NCBI RefSeq assembly: GCF_030848395.1
Contig: NZ_JAVDBT010000004.1
Location: 226,596-290,595, forward strand
Length of the DNA stretch: 64,000 nt
Reading direction: 5' to 3'
Source of the DNA: Pseudogemmobacter lacusdianii
Lineage (GTDB): Bacteria; Pseudomonadota; Alphaproteobacteria; Rhodobacterales; Rhodobacteraceae
The translations under genes and the position numbers were made by a program. The notes beneath the pieces are model-generated. The model did not search any database. It saw only the letters and a list, made by a program, of their open reading frames with translations, and had not been told where the DNA came from. Below are positions 27,220 to 36,470 of this stretch, one piece after another (the stretch's first letter is position 1; each line of letters begins with the position of its first letter).

Positions 27220-27262
27220 AATCAATCCTGATCATTCTAGAATCTGCGAACCAATCCGGACC
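27220..27262. promoter_or_regulatory. Candidate operator: two direct copies of AAYCAATCC
   Basis: AATCAATCCTGATC (27220-27233) and AACCAATCCGGACC (27249-27262) are 29 bases apart on the same strand, between the FAA hydrolase (minus) and GntR (plus) starts. The second ends 8 bases before the GntR ATG. The same core occurs before the other GntR gene. Confidence 0.6.
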
Positions 27263-27270
27263 AAGTTGTT

Positions 27271-27999
27271 ATGCCCGATGATCTGACCCCTGTATCCGTG
27301 TCGTCCCCAGCTGCGCTGCCTGTTGAGCCCGCAGTCTCGGGCCATGCGGCCTTGGCGCAGTTGCGCGCCTATATTGCCGACCGCGCCTTCAAGCCTGGTG
27401 AGCGCTTGCCGCCCGAGCGGGTTTTGGCGGTGGATCTGGGGCTCAATCGCGCCGATCTGCGGCGCGCGCTTGAGGTTTTGGTGCAAGAGAACCGGCTTTG
27501 GCGTCATGTCGGCAAGGGCACCTTCCTGACCGATGTCGATCCCGCGGCCGCGATGCCCGGGCCCTTTGAGCAATTGGCGCAACAGGTGAGCCCGGCCGAT
27601 GTTTTGCGCGCCCGCGCGGCTTTGGAGCCTGCGATTGCGCGCGAGGCGGCTTTGCATGCCTCGGCTGCGGCGATTGCCAAGCTGCGGTTGAATGTCGATC
27701 GCGCGCAACGCGCCGCAACTTGGCGCGAATATGAGGCGCTGGACAATGAGTTCCACCGCCAAATCGCCGAGAGCAGCGGCTCGACCACGCTTTTGGCGCT
27801 GTTTGACCAGTTGAACACTTTGCGCCGCACGGTGACATGGGGGCGGATGACCCGCGCTGGGATTAAACCGCCGGCGCAGCATTCCAGCTTTGCCGAACAT
27901 GCCCGCATTGTCGATGAGATCGCGGTGCGCAATCCTGAGGCGGCGCAGGTGGCGATGCGGCAGCATTTACGCTCGGTCGAGACGCGGTTATTGGGGTGA
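27271..27999 (+). CDS. GntR/FadR-family transcriptional regulator
   Basis: A 242-residue regulator with an N-terminal proline/serine-rich lead, then a GntR winged helix (GERLPPERVLAVDLGLNRADLRRALEVL in pieces, WRHVGKGTFLTDVD), then an FCD domain with ARAALEPAIAREAAL, DNEFHRQIAESSGS, and histidines in SSFAEHARIVD and AMRQHL. It is clearly a paralogue of the regulator at 25780: the linker WRHVG-GTF and the EYEALDNEFH / SYEAWDNNLH region align. It probably controls the divergent short FAA hydrolase. Confidence 0.9.
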   Translation: MPDDLTPVSVSSPAALPVEPAVSGHAALAQLRAYIADRAFKPGERLPPERVLAVDLGLNRADLRRALEVLVQENRLWRHVGKGTFLTDVDPAAAMPGPFEQLAQQVSPADVLRARAALEPAIAREAALHASAAAIAKLRLNVDRAQRAATWREYEALDNEFHRQIAESSGSTTLLALFDQLNTLRRTVTWGRMTRAGIKPPAQHSSFAEHARIVDEIAVRNPEAAQVAMRQHLRSVETRLLG

Positions 28000-28119
28000 T
28001 CTCGGCCGAGTTCAGGCGATTGTATGCCTTTGTATGCAATCAGGTGCTGACGCCGCGCCCGCACTCTGCTAAGGCCAAGGAAACCCCGCTTTTCACCTTT
28101 AGCTAGACAGGTTGATGAC

Positions 28120-30342
28120 ATGGCTGATCAGACCGTCCCCGACATCATTTACACCAAGGTTGACGAGGCTCCGCAGATCGCCTCGGCCTCGCTTTTGCCG
28201 ATTATTCAAGCCTTTGCGGCTCCGGCAGGGGTGTCGGTCGGCACGCGGGACATCTCGCTTGCGGGCCGGATCATCGCGGCTTTCCCAGAGGCCTTGACGG
28301 AAGCGCAGCGCCAATCTGATGATCTGGCTGTGCTGGGTGAGCTGGTGAAAACGCCGGACGCCAATGTGATCAAGCTGCCGAATATCTCGGCCTCGGTGCC
28401 GCAATTGGTGGCGGCGGTGAAAGAGCTGCAAGCCAAGGGCTATGCGATCCCGGATTACCCTGAAGAGATCCATTCGCCTGAAGAAAAGGCGATCCGCGCC
28501 AAGTTTGACGCGATCAAAGGCTCGGCGGTGAACCCGGTTCTGCGCGAAGGCAACTCGGATCGTCGCGCGGCGATTGCGGTGAAGAACTACGCCAAGGCCA
28601 ACCCGCATTCGATGGGCAAATGGTCGAAGGACAGCAAGACCCGCGTCTCGACCATGGGGGCCAATGACTTCTTTTCCAACGAAAAATCCGGCACGCTGAC
28701 CGCCGCTCAGGCAGGTCCGGCGCGGATTGAGCTTGTCGGCAATGATGGCTCGGTCACCGTTCTGAAGGACAAGCTGAACTACCCGGCTGGCACGGTTCTG
28801 GATGCGACCTTCATGTCGGCCAAAGCGCTGGCCGCCTTCTTGGATGCAGAGCTTGACTCCTCGAAGCGCGACGGCATCCTGTTCTCGATCCATCTTAAAG
28901 CCACGATGATGAAGGTCTCGGACCCGATCCTCTTTGGCCATGCGGTGAAGTCCTACCTGCGTCCGGTTTTCGACAAATACGGTGATGAGCTGGCTGCGGC
29001 TGGTGTCGATCCGAACGCCGGTCTTGGCACCTTGTTCGAGCGCGTTGCGGCTTTGCCCAATGTCGCCCCGATCAAGGCCGAGATTGACGCCGTCATGGCC
29101 GAGCGCGCGCCGATGTATATGGTGAATTCCGACAAGGGCATCACCAACCTGCATGTGCCTTCGGATGTGATCATTGACGCCTCGCTGCCGGCGTTGCTGC
29201 GTGCAGGCGGCAAGGGCTGGGGCCCGGATGGTCAAGCGGCAGACACCAATTGCGTGATCCCCGACAGCACCTATGCCCCAGTTTATGAAGAATCGGTGCG
29301 CTACTTCAAAGAGACCGGCGCTTTGGATCCCTCGACCGCTGGCACGGTGCAAAACGTTGGTTTGATGGCCCAAAAGGCCGAGGAATACGGCTCGCACCCG
29401 ACGACTTTCGAGATCCCGAAAGACGGCACGGTGCGTGTGGTACTGGCCAATGGCGACGTGCTGCATGAGCATAAGGTGGAGGCGGGCGACATCTGGCGCG
29501 CGGCTTCGACCCGGCAAGCGCCGATCGAAGACTGGGTGCGTCTGGCGATCTCGCGCCAAAAGGCCGAAGGTTGCCAAGCGATCTTCTGGCTGGATGAGAC
29601 CCGCGCCCATGACGTCGAGCTGATCAAATATGTGAAGCCGATCTTGGCTGAGGCCGGGGTGTCGGACAAGTTCCAGATCCTTGCCCCGCGTGAGGCGACC
29701 CGGCTTTCGCTGGAAACCATCCGCGCCGGCAAAGACAGCATCGCCGTCACCGGCAACGTGCTGCGCGACTACCTGACCGACCTTTTCCCGATCTTGGAAC
29801 TTGGCACCAGCGCCAAGATGCTCTCGATCGTCAAGCTGATGCAGGGCGGCGGGATGTTTGAGACCGGGGCAGGTGGCTCGGCGCCGAAACACGTCCAGCA
29901 AATCCTTGAGGAGAACCACCTGCGTTGGGATTCCTTGGGCGAATTCTGCGCCTTGGGCGAAAGCTTCAAGTTCTTGGCCGAGACCAAGGGCAATGCCAAG
30001 GCTAAGGTTTTGGGCGATGCGGTGGATGTGGCGACGCAAGGCGTGCTGGACCACAACCGCTCGCCCTTGGGCAAGGTGGGGCAGACCGACAACCGCGACA
30101 GCCATTACTACTTCGCACTCTACTGGGCGCAGGCCTTGGCCGCGCAAACCGCGGATGCCGATCTGGCCGCGCATTTCGCGCCGATCGCTGCGGCTTTGGC
30201 CGAGAATGAGGCCAAGATCGTGGCTGAACTGGCTTCCGTGCAGGGCAAGCCGGCCGATCTGGGCGGTTACTACCACACTGACCCGGCCAAGGTGGCAGCG
30301 GTGATGCGGCCTTCGGCCACGCTGAACGCCATCATCGGCTAA
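28120..30342 (+). CDS. icd: Monomeric NADP-dependent isocitrate dehydrogenase
   Basis: A 740-residue TCA-cycle enzyme converting isocitrate to 2-oxoglutarate with NADPH formation. The opening [18 protein letters not shown] and [45 protein letters not shown] and [14 protein letters not shown] are hallmarks of the monomeric IDH family, whose usual length is about 740. GACAGGTTG lies just upstream of ATG 28120. It appears to be a single-gene transcript with its own terminator. A direct repeat of TGTATGC at 28021-28037 lies about 90 bases upstream and may be regulatory. Confidence 0.97.
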   Translation: MADQTVPDIIYTKVDEAPQIASASLLPIIQAFAAPAGVSVGTRDISLAGRIIAAFPEALTEAQRQSDDLAVLGELVKTPDANVIKLPNISASVPQLVAAVKELQAKGYAIPDYPEEIHSPEEKAIRAKFDAIKGSAVNPVLREGNSDRRAAIAVKNYAKANPHSMGKWSKDSKTRVSTMGANDFFSNEKSGTLTAAQAGPARIELVGNDGSVTVLKDKLNYPAGTVLDATFMSAKALAAFLDAELDSSKRDGILFSIHLKATMMKVSDPILFGHAVKSYLRPVFDKYGDELAAAGVDPNAGLGTLFERVAALPNVAPIKAEIDAVMAERAPMYMVNSDKGITNLHVPSDVIIDASLPALLRAGGKGWGPDGQAADTNCVIPDSTYAPVYEESVRYFKETGALDPSTAGTVQNVGLMAQKAEEYGSHPTTFEIPKDGTVRVVLANGDVLHEHKVEAGDIWRAASTRQAPIEDWVRLAISRQKAEGCQAIFWLDETRAHDVELIKYVKPILAEAGVSDKFQILAPREATRLSLETIRAGKDSIAVTGNVLRDYLTDLFPILELGTSAKMLSIVKLMQGGGMFETGAGGSAPKHVQQILEENHLRWDSLGEFCALGESFKFLAETKGNAKAKVLGDAVDVATQGVLDHNRSPLGKVGQTDNRDSHYYFALYWAQALAAQTADADLAAHFAPIAAALAENEAKIVAELASVQGKPADLGGYYHTDPAKVAAVMRPSATLNAIIG

Positions 30343-30374
30343 AGCCTAGGCCTGTGCCGCAACAAGGTGACATG

Positions 30375-30408
30375 AGCCAGCGCCGGGGCAACCTGGCGCT
30401 GGTTTTTT
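30375..30408 (+). terminator. Terminator of isocitrate dehydrogenase
   Basis: CCAGCGCC / GGCGCTGG stem, 10-base loop, then TTTTTT. Confidence 0.92.
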
Positions 30409-30460
30409 CGTGCTGCACAGCCGTTGCATGGCTCTTGGCTTGGCCGATCCGGAAGTAAAA

Positions 30461-30651
30461 AATTCCGATGCGGTTTGATGCGAAATTACGCGTAACGTCT
30501 ATTAATCATTAGAAAAATGCAGACGCGCAACTATTTCACTGCGCTGCTTGCTGCCGGCAGGTCGTGTTGCCTATCCGGCACCGCTCGTCAGAACGCTTGA
30601 CTCATTTCCGATTCGGAAAAATGATCGAGCGTGAGGGGAAGATTCGGAATA
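30461..30651. promoter_or_regulatory. Candidate Lrp-family operator region with TTCCGA/TCGGAA elements
   Basis: The gap between the isocitrate dehydrogenase terminator and the Lrp gene is AT-richer than its surroundings. It carries a near-perfect palindrome TTTCCGA-T-TCGGAAA at 30605-30619, a related AATTCCGATGCGGTTT at 30461-30476, and a half-site GATTCGGAAT at 30641-30650, just before the start codon. Repeated dyads upstream of an Lrp/AsnC gene fit autoregulation. No other gene is present in the gap. Confidence 0.55.
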
Positions 30652-30654
30652 TTC

Positions 30655-31155
30655 ATGACACAGCGCTATATCCTCGACGACCTTGATCGGCAGATCATCG
30701 GCTATCTGACCGAGGATGGTCGGCTTTCCGCTGCCGAGATTTCTGGGCGGATTGGCACCGTGTCAGAGCGCACGATCCGCAACCGGATTGCGGGGCTTTT
30801 GCAGGCCAAAATGATCGTGATTGGCGCGATCCCGGACCCAGTTGCACTGGGGCGCGATGTGCAGGTCGAGCTGATTATCGATGTGGAGCCCGGCCGGCGC
30901 GAAGAGGTGGCGATCCAACTCGCTGAATATGACGAGATTGGCTACCTTGCTGCGATCAGCGGCAGAAGCGCGCTCAGCGCGTCCCTTTTTGCCGAAGATC
31001 ACAACGGCGCCTTGAGCTTTATCGAAGAAGAGCTGGGCCGGATCGAGGGCGTGGCGCGCATCGAAAGCGCTGTCGTTCTCAGACTTTACAAAGTGTTCGG
31101 CACAAGGACCACCGCGCTGGGCGGGGCGGATCTTGCGTCCAAGAAAAAGGGATAG
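30655..31155 (+). CDS. Lrp/AsnC-family transcriptional regulator
   Basis: A 166-residue regulator. The N-terminal HTH has LDDLDRQIIGYLTEDGRLSAAEISGRIG and SERTIRNRIAGLLQ in consecutive helices. The C-terminal RAM/AsnC ligand domain runs from VQVELIIDVEPGRREEVAIQL through EYDEIGYLAAISGRSAL. Such proteins sense amino acids or related small molecules and bind as octamers. ATG 30655 is chosen; GTG 30631 is in frame but would add an unlikely lead. The hydantoinase gene starts 4 bases after its stop, so it is co-transcribed with and probably controls the operon. Confidence 0.92.
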   Translation: MTQRYILDDLDRQIIGYLTEDGRLSAAEISGRIGTVSERTIRNRIAGLLQAKMIVIGAIPDPVALGRDVQVELIIDVEPGRREEVAIQLAEYDEIGYLAAISGRSALSASLFAEDHNGALSFIEEELGRIEGVARIESAVVLRLYKVFGTRTTALGGADLASKKKG

Positions 31156-31159
31156 ACCT

Positions 31160-32704
31160 ATGCTGCGGATTGGGGTGGATGTTGGTGGGACCAACACGGA
31201 TGCCGCTTTGCTGCGTGGCGCTGAGGTGCTGGCGACGGTGAAAACCGCGACCACGGCGGATGTCACCGGCGGTGTTGGCGCGGCGATCCGCTCGGTGCTG
31301 GCCTCGGCGGGGGAGGCCGCAGGCGATGTCGCCGGCGTCATGATCGGCACGACGCATTTTCTGAACGCCGCGGTTGAGGGGCGGCATCTGGAGCGCGTCG
31401 GCGTTTTGCGGCTTTGCGGTTCGTCGAGCCGGTCTTTGCCACCGATGATCGACTGGCCTGACCATCTGCGGGCATTGGTTGATGGCGGTGCGGCGTTGGT
31501 CGATGGCGGGGTGAATTACGACGGCTCTGAAATCGCGCCTTTGGACGCCGATGCGATCCGCGCCGCTTGCGCCGATTGGACGGCGCGCGGCATCTCGTCG
31601 ATTGCGATCTGCTCGGTCTTTGCGCTGGTTGATGCGACGATGGAGAATGACGCCGCTGCGATTGTGGCCGAGACGATGCCGGGCGCTGCGATCAGCCTGT
31701 CGCACCGGGTTGGGCGCACAGGGCTTTTGCCGCGAGAAAATGCCACGATCTTGAACGCCAGCCTGCGCCGTTTGGGGGTTGAGACGGTGGGGGCCTTCCG
31801 CTCGGCTATTGCCGAACTGAACCTCAACTGCCCGCTTTATCTGACGCAGAACGACGGCACCTTGATGTCGGCTGATTTTGCCGAGCGTTATCCAGTGTTT
31901 ACGATGGCCTCTGGCCCCACGAACTCCATGCGGGGGGCGGCGTTTCTGACCGGGCTGAGCGATGCGGCGGTGATCGATATCGGCGGCACCACCACCGATA
32001 TAGGCATGCTTGTCGCCGGCTTCCCGCGCACCCGCAGCGAGGGCGCTTCGATCGGTGGCGTGCTGACCAATTTCCGGGTGCCGGATGTCTTTTCCTACGG
32101 TTTGGGCGGTGGCAGCATCGTGCGAAACGAGGAGGAGTTGACCATTGGCCCGGATTCAGTGGGCTTCCATCTGCCGCAAAAAGCTTTGTGTTTCGGTGGG
32201 GATACGCTGACGGCGACCGATATAGCCGTGGCCTCGGGGCTGGCGGAGATGGGCGACAAGAGCAAGCTTGCCCATATCACGCCAGAGCTGGTCGCGCGCG
32301 GTTTGGCGCAAATGAAATCCAGCATCGAGGCGGTTCTTGACCGAATGAAACCCAGTGCCGATCCAATTCCGGCGATTTTGGTCGGCGGTGGCTCGGTCTT
32401 GGTGGATGGATTGCTGGAAGGCACCTCAAGCTCGTTGAAGCCGGACCATTTCGGCTCAGCCAATGCCATTGGCGCGGCGATAGCGCAGATCTCGGGCGAG
32501 GTCGATAGCGTCGTCTCGCTCGAAGGCATCACCCGTGCCCAGGCGCTTGAAAGCGTGGTGGCCGAGGCCACCGCGCGGGCGGTTGAGGCAGGGGCTGCGC
32601 CTGCCACGATCACATTGGTCGAAGTGGAGGAGACGCCGCTGGCCTATCTGCCGGGCAATGCCATCCGCATTGCGGCAAAAGTCATCGGAGATTTGCAGGC
32701 ATGA
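31160..32704 (+). CDS. Hydantoinase/oxoprolinase family protein (HyuA-like)
   Basis: A 514-residue member of the HyuA family, whose members open cyclic amides (hydantoins, 5-oxoproline), often with ATP. It has the ASKHA-type nucleotide signatures IGVDVGGTNTDAALL at the N-terminus and VIDIGGTTTDIGML, SYGLGGGSIV and ILVGGGSVLVDG further on. It is the short form that pairs with DUF917 proteins, not with HyuB; no HyuB is present. AAAGGGA precedes ATG 31160. Its stop overlaps the DUF917 start by 4 bases. The substrate is unknown. Confidence 0.9.
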   Translation: MLRIGVDVGGTNTDAALLRGAEVLATVKTATTADVTGGVGAAIRSVLASAGEAAGDVAGVMIGTTHFLNAAVEGRHLERVGVLRLCGSSSRSLPPMIDWPDHLRALVDGGAALVDGGVNYDGSEIAPLDADAIRAACADWTARGISSIAICSVFALVDATMENDAAAIVAETMPGAAISLSHRVGRTGLLPRENATILNASLRRLGVETVGAFRSAIAELNLNCPLYLTQNDGTLMSADFAERYPVFTMASGPTNSMRGAAFLTGLSDAAVIDIGGTTTDIGMLVAGFPRTRSEGASIGGVLTNFRVPDVFSYGLGGGSIVRNEEELTIGPDSVGFHLPQKALCFGGDTLTATDIAVASGLAEMGDKSKLAHITPELVARGLAQMKSSIEAVLDRMKPSADPIPAILVGGGSVLVDGLLEGTSSSLKPDHFGSANAIGAAIAQISGEVDSVVSLEGITRAQALESVVAEATARAVEAGAAPATITLVEVEETPLAYLPGNAIRIAAKVIGDLQA

Positions 32705-33822
32705 CATATTGGACCCTGACGGAGGCGGATCTGGACCGCATCGCCCTTGGCTGTGGCATCCTTGGCACCGGCGGCGGCGGCAGCACCTATCATGGGCTGC
32801 TGCGTGCTAAGGCCTTGTTGCGGGAAGGAAAACGCATCCGCATGGTGCGTCCGGCCGATATGGAGCCCGATGCCCGTATCCTTGGCATCGGCGGCATCGG
32901 CGCCCCCACAGTTGGCATCGAAAAAATCGCCGAGGGCGGCGAAGGCGTGCGGCTTTTGAAGGCGGTTGAGCAGCATCTGGGTCGCAAGGTCGATGCTTTG
33001 CTGGGCGATGAAGTCGGCGGCGGCAATGGCATTGCGCCGATGCTAACGGCGGCAATGGTCGATCTGCCGGTCGTCGATGCCGACGGCATGGGCCGCGCCT
33101 TCCCCGAGGTGCAAATGACCTCGTTCTTCATTCATGGCCAAGACGTTAAACCCGCCGCTTTGGCCGATTCTGACGGCAATGTGCTGATCGTGACCGAAGC
33201 GACTTCGCCCAAGATGCTGGAAAAGCTGTTGCGGGCGGGCACGATTGCGATGGGCTGCTCGGCGCTGATGACCACGGCGCCGATGACCGGAGATTTTGTG
33301 CGGCGCTTCGGCATTCCGCACACCACCAGCCAAGCTTGGACGCTGGGCGATGCGGTGATCAACGCCCGTGCCGCCAAGGCCGATCCGGTCGAGGCGATCA
33401 TGGCGGCCTCGGGCGGGATCCGGTTGATGCGCGGCAAGGTCACCGATATCGGCCGGCAAGTGATGGCCGGCTTTAACCGCGGTACGCTGACGGTGGCAGG
33501 GCTGGATCACGATCAGGGCCGCACCGTAACCGTTGATATTCAAAACGAATATCTGATCGCTTTTGAGGGTGAGCAGGCGTTGACGATGGTGCCGGATTTG
33601 ATCTGCATCGTCGATTCCGAGACTGGCCGCGCCATTGGCACAGAAGAGCTGCGTTACGGTTTGCGCATCGACATCCTGTCGATCCCCGCGCCGGTGCTTT
33701 TGCGCAGTGAGATCGCCTTGGCCTCGGTCGGGCCGCGGGCTTTTGGCTATGATCTGGATTTCATTCCCACCGGTATCTCGGCCGATGCGCCGCCGGTGGC
33801 GCATTACGACATCGCTTCCTGA
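32701..33822 (+). CDS. DUF917 family protein (S-methyl thiohydantoin desulfurase-like)
   Basis: A 373-residue protein of the DUF917 family, also named for S-methyl thiohydantoin desulfurase. The glycine-rich N-terminus IALGCGILGTGGGGSTYHG and later GIGGIGAPTVGIEK, GDEVGGGNGIAPM and VDADGMGRAFPE are characteristic. Cysteines are at CGILG and MGCSALM. It overlaps the HyuA-like gene by 4 bases, so a complex or sequential action on the same cyclic substrate is likely. Beyond the family name, the reaction in this organism is unknown. Confidence 0.88.
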   Translation: MTYWTLTEADLDRIALGCGILGTGGGGSTYHGLLRAKALLREGKRIRMVRPADMEPDARILGIGGIGAPTVGIEKIAEGGEGVRLLKAVEQHLGRKVDALLGDEVGGGNGIAPMLTAAMVDLPVVDADGMGRAFPEVQMTSFFIHGQDVKPAALADSDGNVLIVTEATSPKMLEKLLRAGTIAMGCSALMTTAPMTGDFVRRFGIPHTTSQAWTLGDAVINARAAKADPVEAIMAASGGIRLMRGKVTDIGRQVMAGFNRGTLTVAGLDHDQGRTVTVDIQNEYLIAFEGEQALTMVPDLICIVDSETGRAIGTEELRYGLRIDILSIPAPVLLRSEIALASVGPRAFGYDLDFIPTGISADAPPVAHYDIAS

Positions 33823-33863
33823 CCAACCCATTGCCGAACCAAAAAAACAACCGGGAGACTGCC

Positions 33864-35423
33864 ATGAAACGTCGCGATTTTATGAAGACCTCTGTGCTGG
33901 CCGCGTTGGCCACTGCCGCCAGTTCGGGCTTTAACCTTGCGATGGCGCAGGGCAATGGCATCTTCACGCTGGCCTATCCGACCAGTTTCCCCGATCTGGA
34001 CCCGGCGACCTCTTTCTCCAACGATGGCGCGGTGCTGGCCAATGCCTATGAGGGGCTGACCCGCTATATCTCGGCCACTGAGACCGAGCCGTCGCGGATC
34101 GAGCCTTTGCTGGCGCAAAGCTGGGAGGTCTCGGAAGACGGTCTGACTTGGACCTTCAAGCTGCGTGAGGGCGTGACATTCCACGACGGCGAGGCGCTGA
34201 CGGCAGCGGCAGTCAAAGGCTCGATCGAGCGGACGCGGCAGATTGGCGGCGGCGCCTCGTTCATCTGGAGCCCGGTGGTTTCGATCGAGGCGCCTGACGC
34301 GATGACTGTCGTCTTCGTGCTCTCCGAGCCGCAGCCTTTGGACCTGATCGCCTCGGCCGGCTTTGCGGCTTGGATCCAGTCGCCGGCCTCGCTCAGCCAA
34401 GACAATGCTTGGTTCAACGCTGGCAATGACGCGGGCACCGGCCCCTTCCGCATCGTGCGATATGAGCCCGGCCAGCGCTTGGTGATGGAGCGGGTCGAGG
34501 GCTATTGGGGCAATGTGCCCGAGGGTGCCTTCCAGACCGTCGCCTTTGAAATCGTCGAAGATGTGACCTTGATCCAGAACATGCTGGAAAGCGGGCAGGC
34601 CGATTGGGGCTATTCGGTCCCATTCGAGAACCTTGATCTGATGAAGGAAAATCCGGATCTGAAGGTCGTGGTGAACCCGTCTTTCGAGACACTCTTTGGC
34701 CTTTACAACACCAAGCGCGCGCCTTTGGACAATCCCAAAGTCCGTTTGGCATTGTCGATGGCCTTTCCCTATGACGATGTGATCATGGCTGGGACGGCGG
34801 GTCTTGGGACGCGCGCCAAGGGCGTGGTGCCGACGGGCATCTGGGGCCATGACGCCGATGCACCGATTCCGCCGACCGATCTGGAAGCGGCTGCCGCCAT
34901 TCTGGCCGAAGAGGGCGTCTCGGGGCTGGAACTGGTGATGACCTATTCCACCACGCAAGAGATCTCGGCTTTGGCAGGCGAGCTGTGGAAGGCCAATCTT
35001 GAGACGCTTGGCGTCACGTTGACCTTGCAGCCGATGGCTTGGGAGGCGCAATGGCAGATGGCGAAATCCGATCCAGCCTCGGCGCAAGACATCTTCGTGA
35101 TGTATTGGTGGCCGACCTATGTCACGCCGCATGACTATCTGCTCAGCCTTTTCCGCAGTGAGGATGAGCCGCTCTTTAACCTTGGCTACTACTCGAACCC
35201 CAAGTTCGACGAGGTGCTGGATGAGGCGGCGCGTCTGTCGGGGGTGGACCGTCCGAAAGCCGAAGAGATGTTTATTGAAGCGCAGCGCATCGTCGTCGAG
35301 GATGCCGCAGCGGTCTTCATGCTGGACCGCCCGAACGTCCATATCATCCGCTCGGATATCAAAGGCTACACCGACAATCCGGCTTATGGGCATGTCACCT
35401 TTGTGGGCGACATGAGCCGCTAA
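33864..35423 (+). CDS. ABC peptide/opine-type binding protein (DppA/OppA family)
   Basis: A 519-residue SBP_bac_5 protein. It has a twin-arginine-type signal (MKRRDFMKTSVLAALATAAS) and mature NGIFTLAYPTSFPDLDPATS. Family motifs are EPLLAQSWEVSEDGLTWTFK, LREGVTFHDGEALTAAAV, GTGPFRIVRYEPGQRL and VRLALSMAFPYDD. GGGAGA lies before ATG 33864; the upstream in-frame ATG 33831 would spoil the signal peptide. It follows the DUF917 gene by 41 bases and feeds the two permeases downstream. The ligand is probably a peptide-like or amide compound. Confidence 0.92.
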   Translation: MKRRDFMKTSVLAALATAASSGFNLAMAQGNGIFTLAYPTSFPDLDPATSFSNDGAVLANAYEGLTRYISATETEPSRIEPLLAQSWEVSEDGLTWTFKLREGVTFHDGEALTAAAVKGSIERTRQIGGGASFIWSPVVSIEAPDAMTVVFVLSEPQPLDLIASAGFAAWIQSPASLSQDNAWFNAGNDAGTGPFRIVRYEPGQRLVMERVEGYWGNVPEGAFQTVAFEIVEDVTLIQNMLESGQADWGYSVPFENLDLMKENPDLKVVVNPSFETLFGLYNTKRAPLDNPKVRLALSMAFPYDDVIMAGTAGLGTRAKGVVPTGIWGHDADAPIPPTDLEAAAAILAEEGVSGLELVMTYSTTQEISALAGELWKANLETLGVTLTLQPMAWEAQWQMAKSDPASAQDIFVMYWWPTYVTPHDYLLSLFRSEDEPLFNLGYYSNPKFDEVLDEAARLSGVDRPKAEEMFIEAQRIVVEDAAAVFMLDRPNVHIIRSDIKGYTDNPAYGHVTFVGDMSR

Positions 35424-35447
35424 GGCTTTGAGAAAAGGGGGGATTGG

Positions 35448-36470
35448 ATGAATATCATCCGCTACATCCTGCGCCGCATGGTGTTGTCTGCCTTTGTGGT
35501 GGTCGGCGTGACCTTTTTGGTCTTCACCGTGGCTCAGGTGGTCCCTTCGGACCCGGCGGCGCTTTACGCCGGGCCACGCCCTTCGGCAGAACAAATCGCA
35601 AAGGCGCGGGTCGAGTTGAACCTCGATGCGCCTTTGCCCACCCGCTTTCTGACCTTTGCCAGCGCGATGGCGACGGGGGATTTCGGGGTCTCGTATAAAT
35701 CCCGGCGGCTGATCTTGGAGGATCTGAAGGCCTATCTGCCTGCAACGCTTGAGCTGGCGGTGTTCTCCACCGCGATCGCTTTGCTCTTCGGCGTGCCCTT
35801 AGGTGTGATGGCCGCGGCCCGTCAGGGGCGCTGGTTTGACCGGCTGGCCAGTCTTAGCGCCATTGCCTCGGTTGCGATGCCGACCTTCTTTTTGGCGATG
35901 CTGTTGCAGCTTATCTTCTCGCAATGGCTGGGGGTGATGCCGCTGTCGGGCCGCACTTCGCGCGAGGTCGGCATCACCGATCCTGTCGCGCAGGTCACCG
36001 GGTTCCTCTTGATCGACAGCCTGCTGGCGGGGCGACCTGCCGCCTTTGGCAATGCGATGCTGCATCTGATCCTGCCCGCCTTGACGCTGGCTTCTTACCC
36101 GGCGGGGGTGGCGATGCGGCTTACCCGCTCGGCAATGATCGAGATTTTGCAGCGCCGCCATATCACCGCTGCCCGCGCGCTGGGCCTGTCGCAGCGGCGC
36201 ATCCTTTTTGGCCATGCTTTGCCCAATGCGATGGGACCGGCGCTGACGGTGATTGGCCTGTCTTTTGCTTTCGCGCTGACCGGCGCGGTGCTGGTTGAGA
36301 TCATCTTCGCTTGGCCCGGGCTCGGCCGCTATGTCTCGGAGGCGATCTTGGCCAAGGACTTCCCAGTGATTGCCGCCGTCACGATGGTGGTGACGATCTG
36401 CTATGTGGTTATGAACCTGATCATCGATGTCGCCCAAGCCTTGGTCGACCCAAGGGTGGCCCTGACATGA
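35448..36470 (+). CDS. ABC peptide-type permease (DppB family)
   Basis: A 340-residue inner-membrane permease with an N-terminal IIRYILRRMVLSAFVVVGVTFLVF typical of DppB/OppB, a periplasmic segment (VPSDPAALYAGPRPSAEQIA), and the coupling loop HITAARALGLSQRRILFGHALP. The C-terminal VEIIFAWPGLGRYVSEAIL is a strong family signature. GGGGGGA precedes the ATG. Its last codons overlap the next permease start by 4 bases. Confidence 0.95.
   Translation: MNIIRYILRRMVLSAFVVVGVTFLVFTVAQVVPSDPAALYAGPRPSAEQIAKARVELNLDAPLPTRFLTFASAMATGDFGVSYKSRRLILEDLKAYLPATLELAVFSTAIALLFGVPLGVMAAARQGRWFDRLASLSAIASVAMPTFFLAMLLQLIFSQWLGVMPLSGRTSREVGITDPVAQVTGFLLIDSLLAGRPAAFGNAMLHLILPALTLASYPAGVAMRLTRSAMIEILQRRHITAARALGLSQRRILFGHALPNAMGPALTVIGLSFAFALTGAVLVEIIFAWPGLGRYVSEAILAKDFPVIAAVTMVVTICYVVMNLIIDVAQALVDPRVALT

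Noticed and set aside
28099..30276. Minus-strand frame of 725 codons antisense to isocitrate dehydrogenase
   Set aside because: It mirrors the real gene and lacks any domain pattern.
33804..35594. Minus-strand frame of 596 codons antisense to the DppA-like gene
   Set aside because: A shadow of the binding-protein gene; no recognisable motif.
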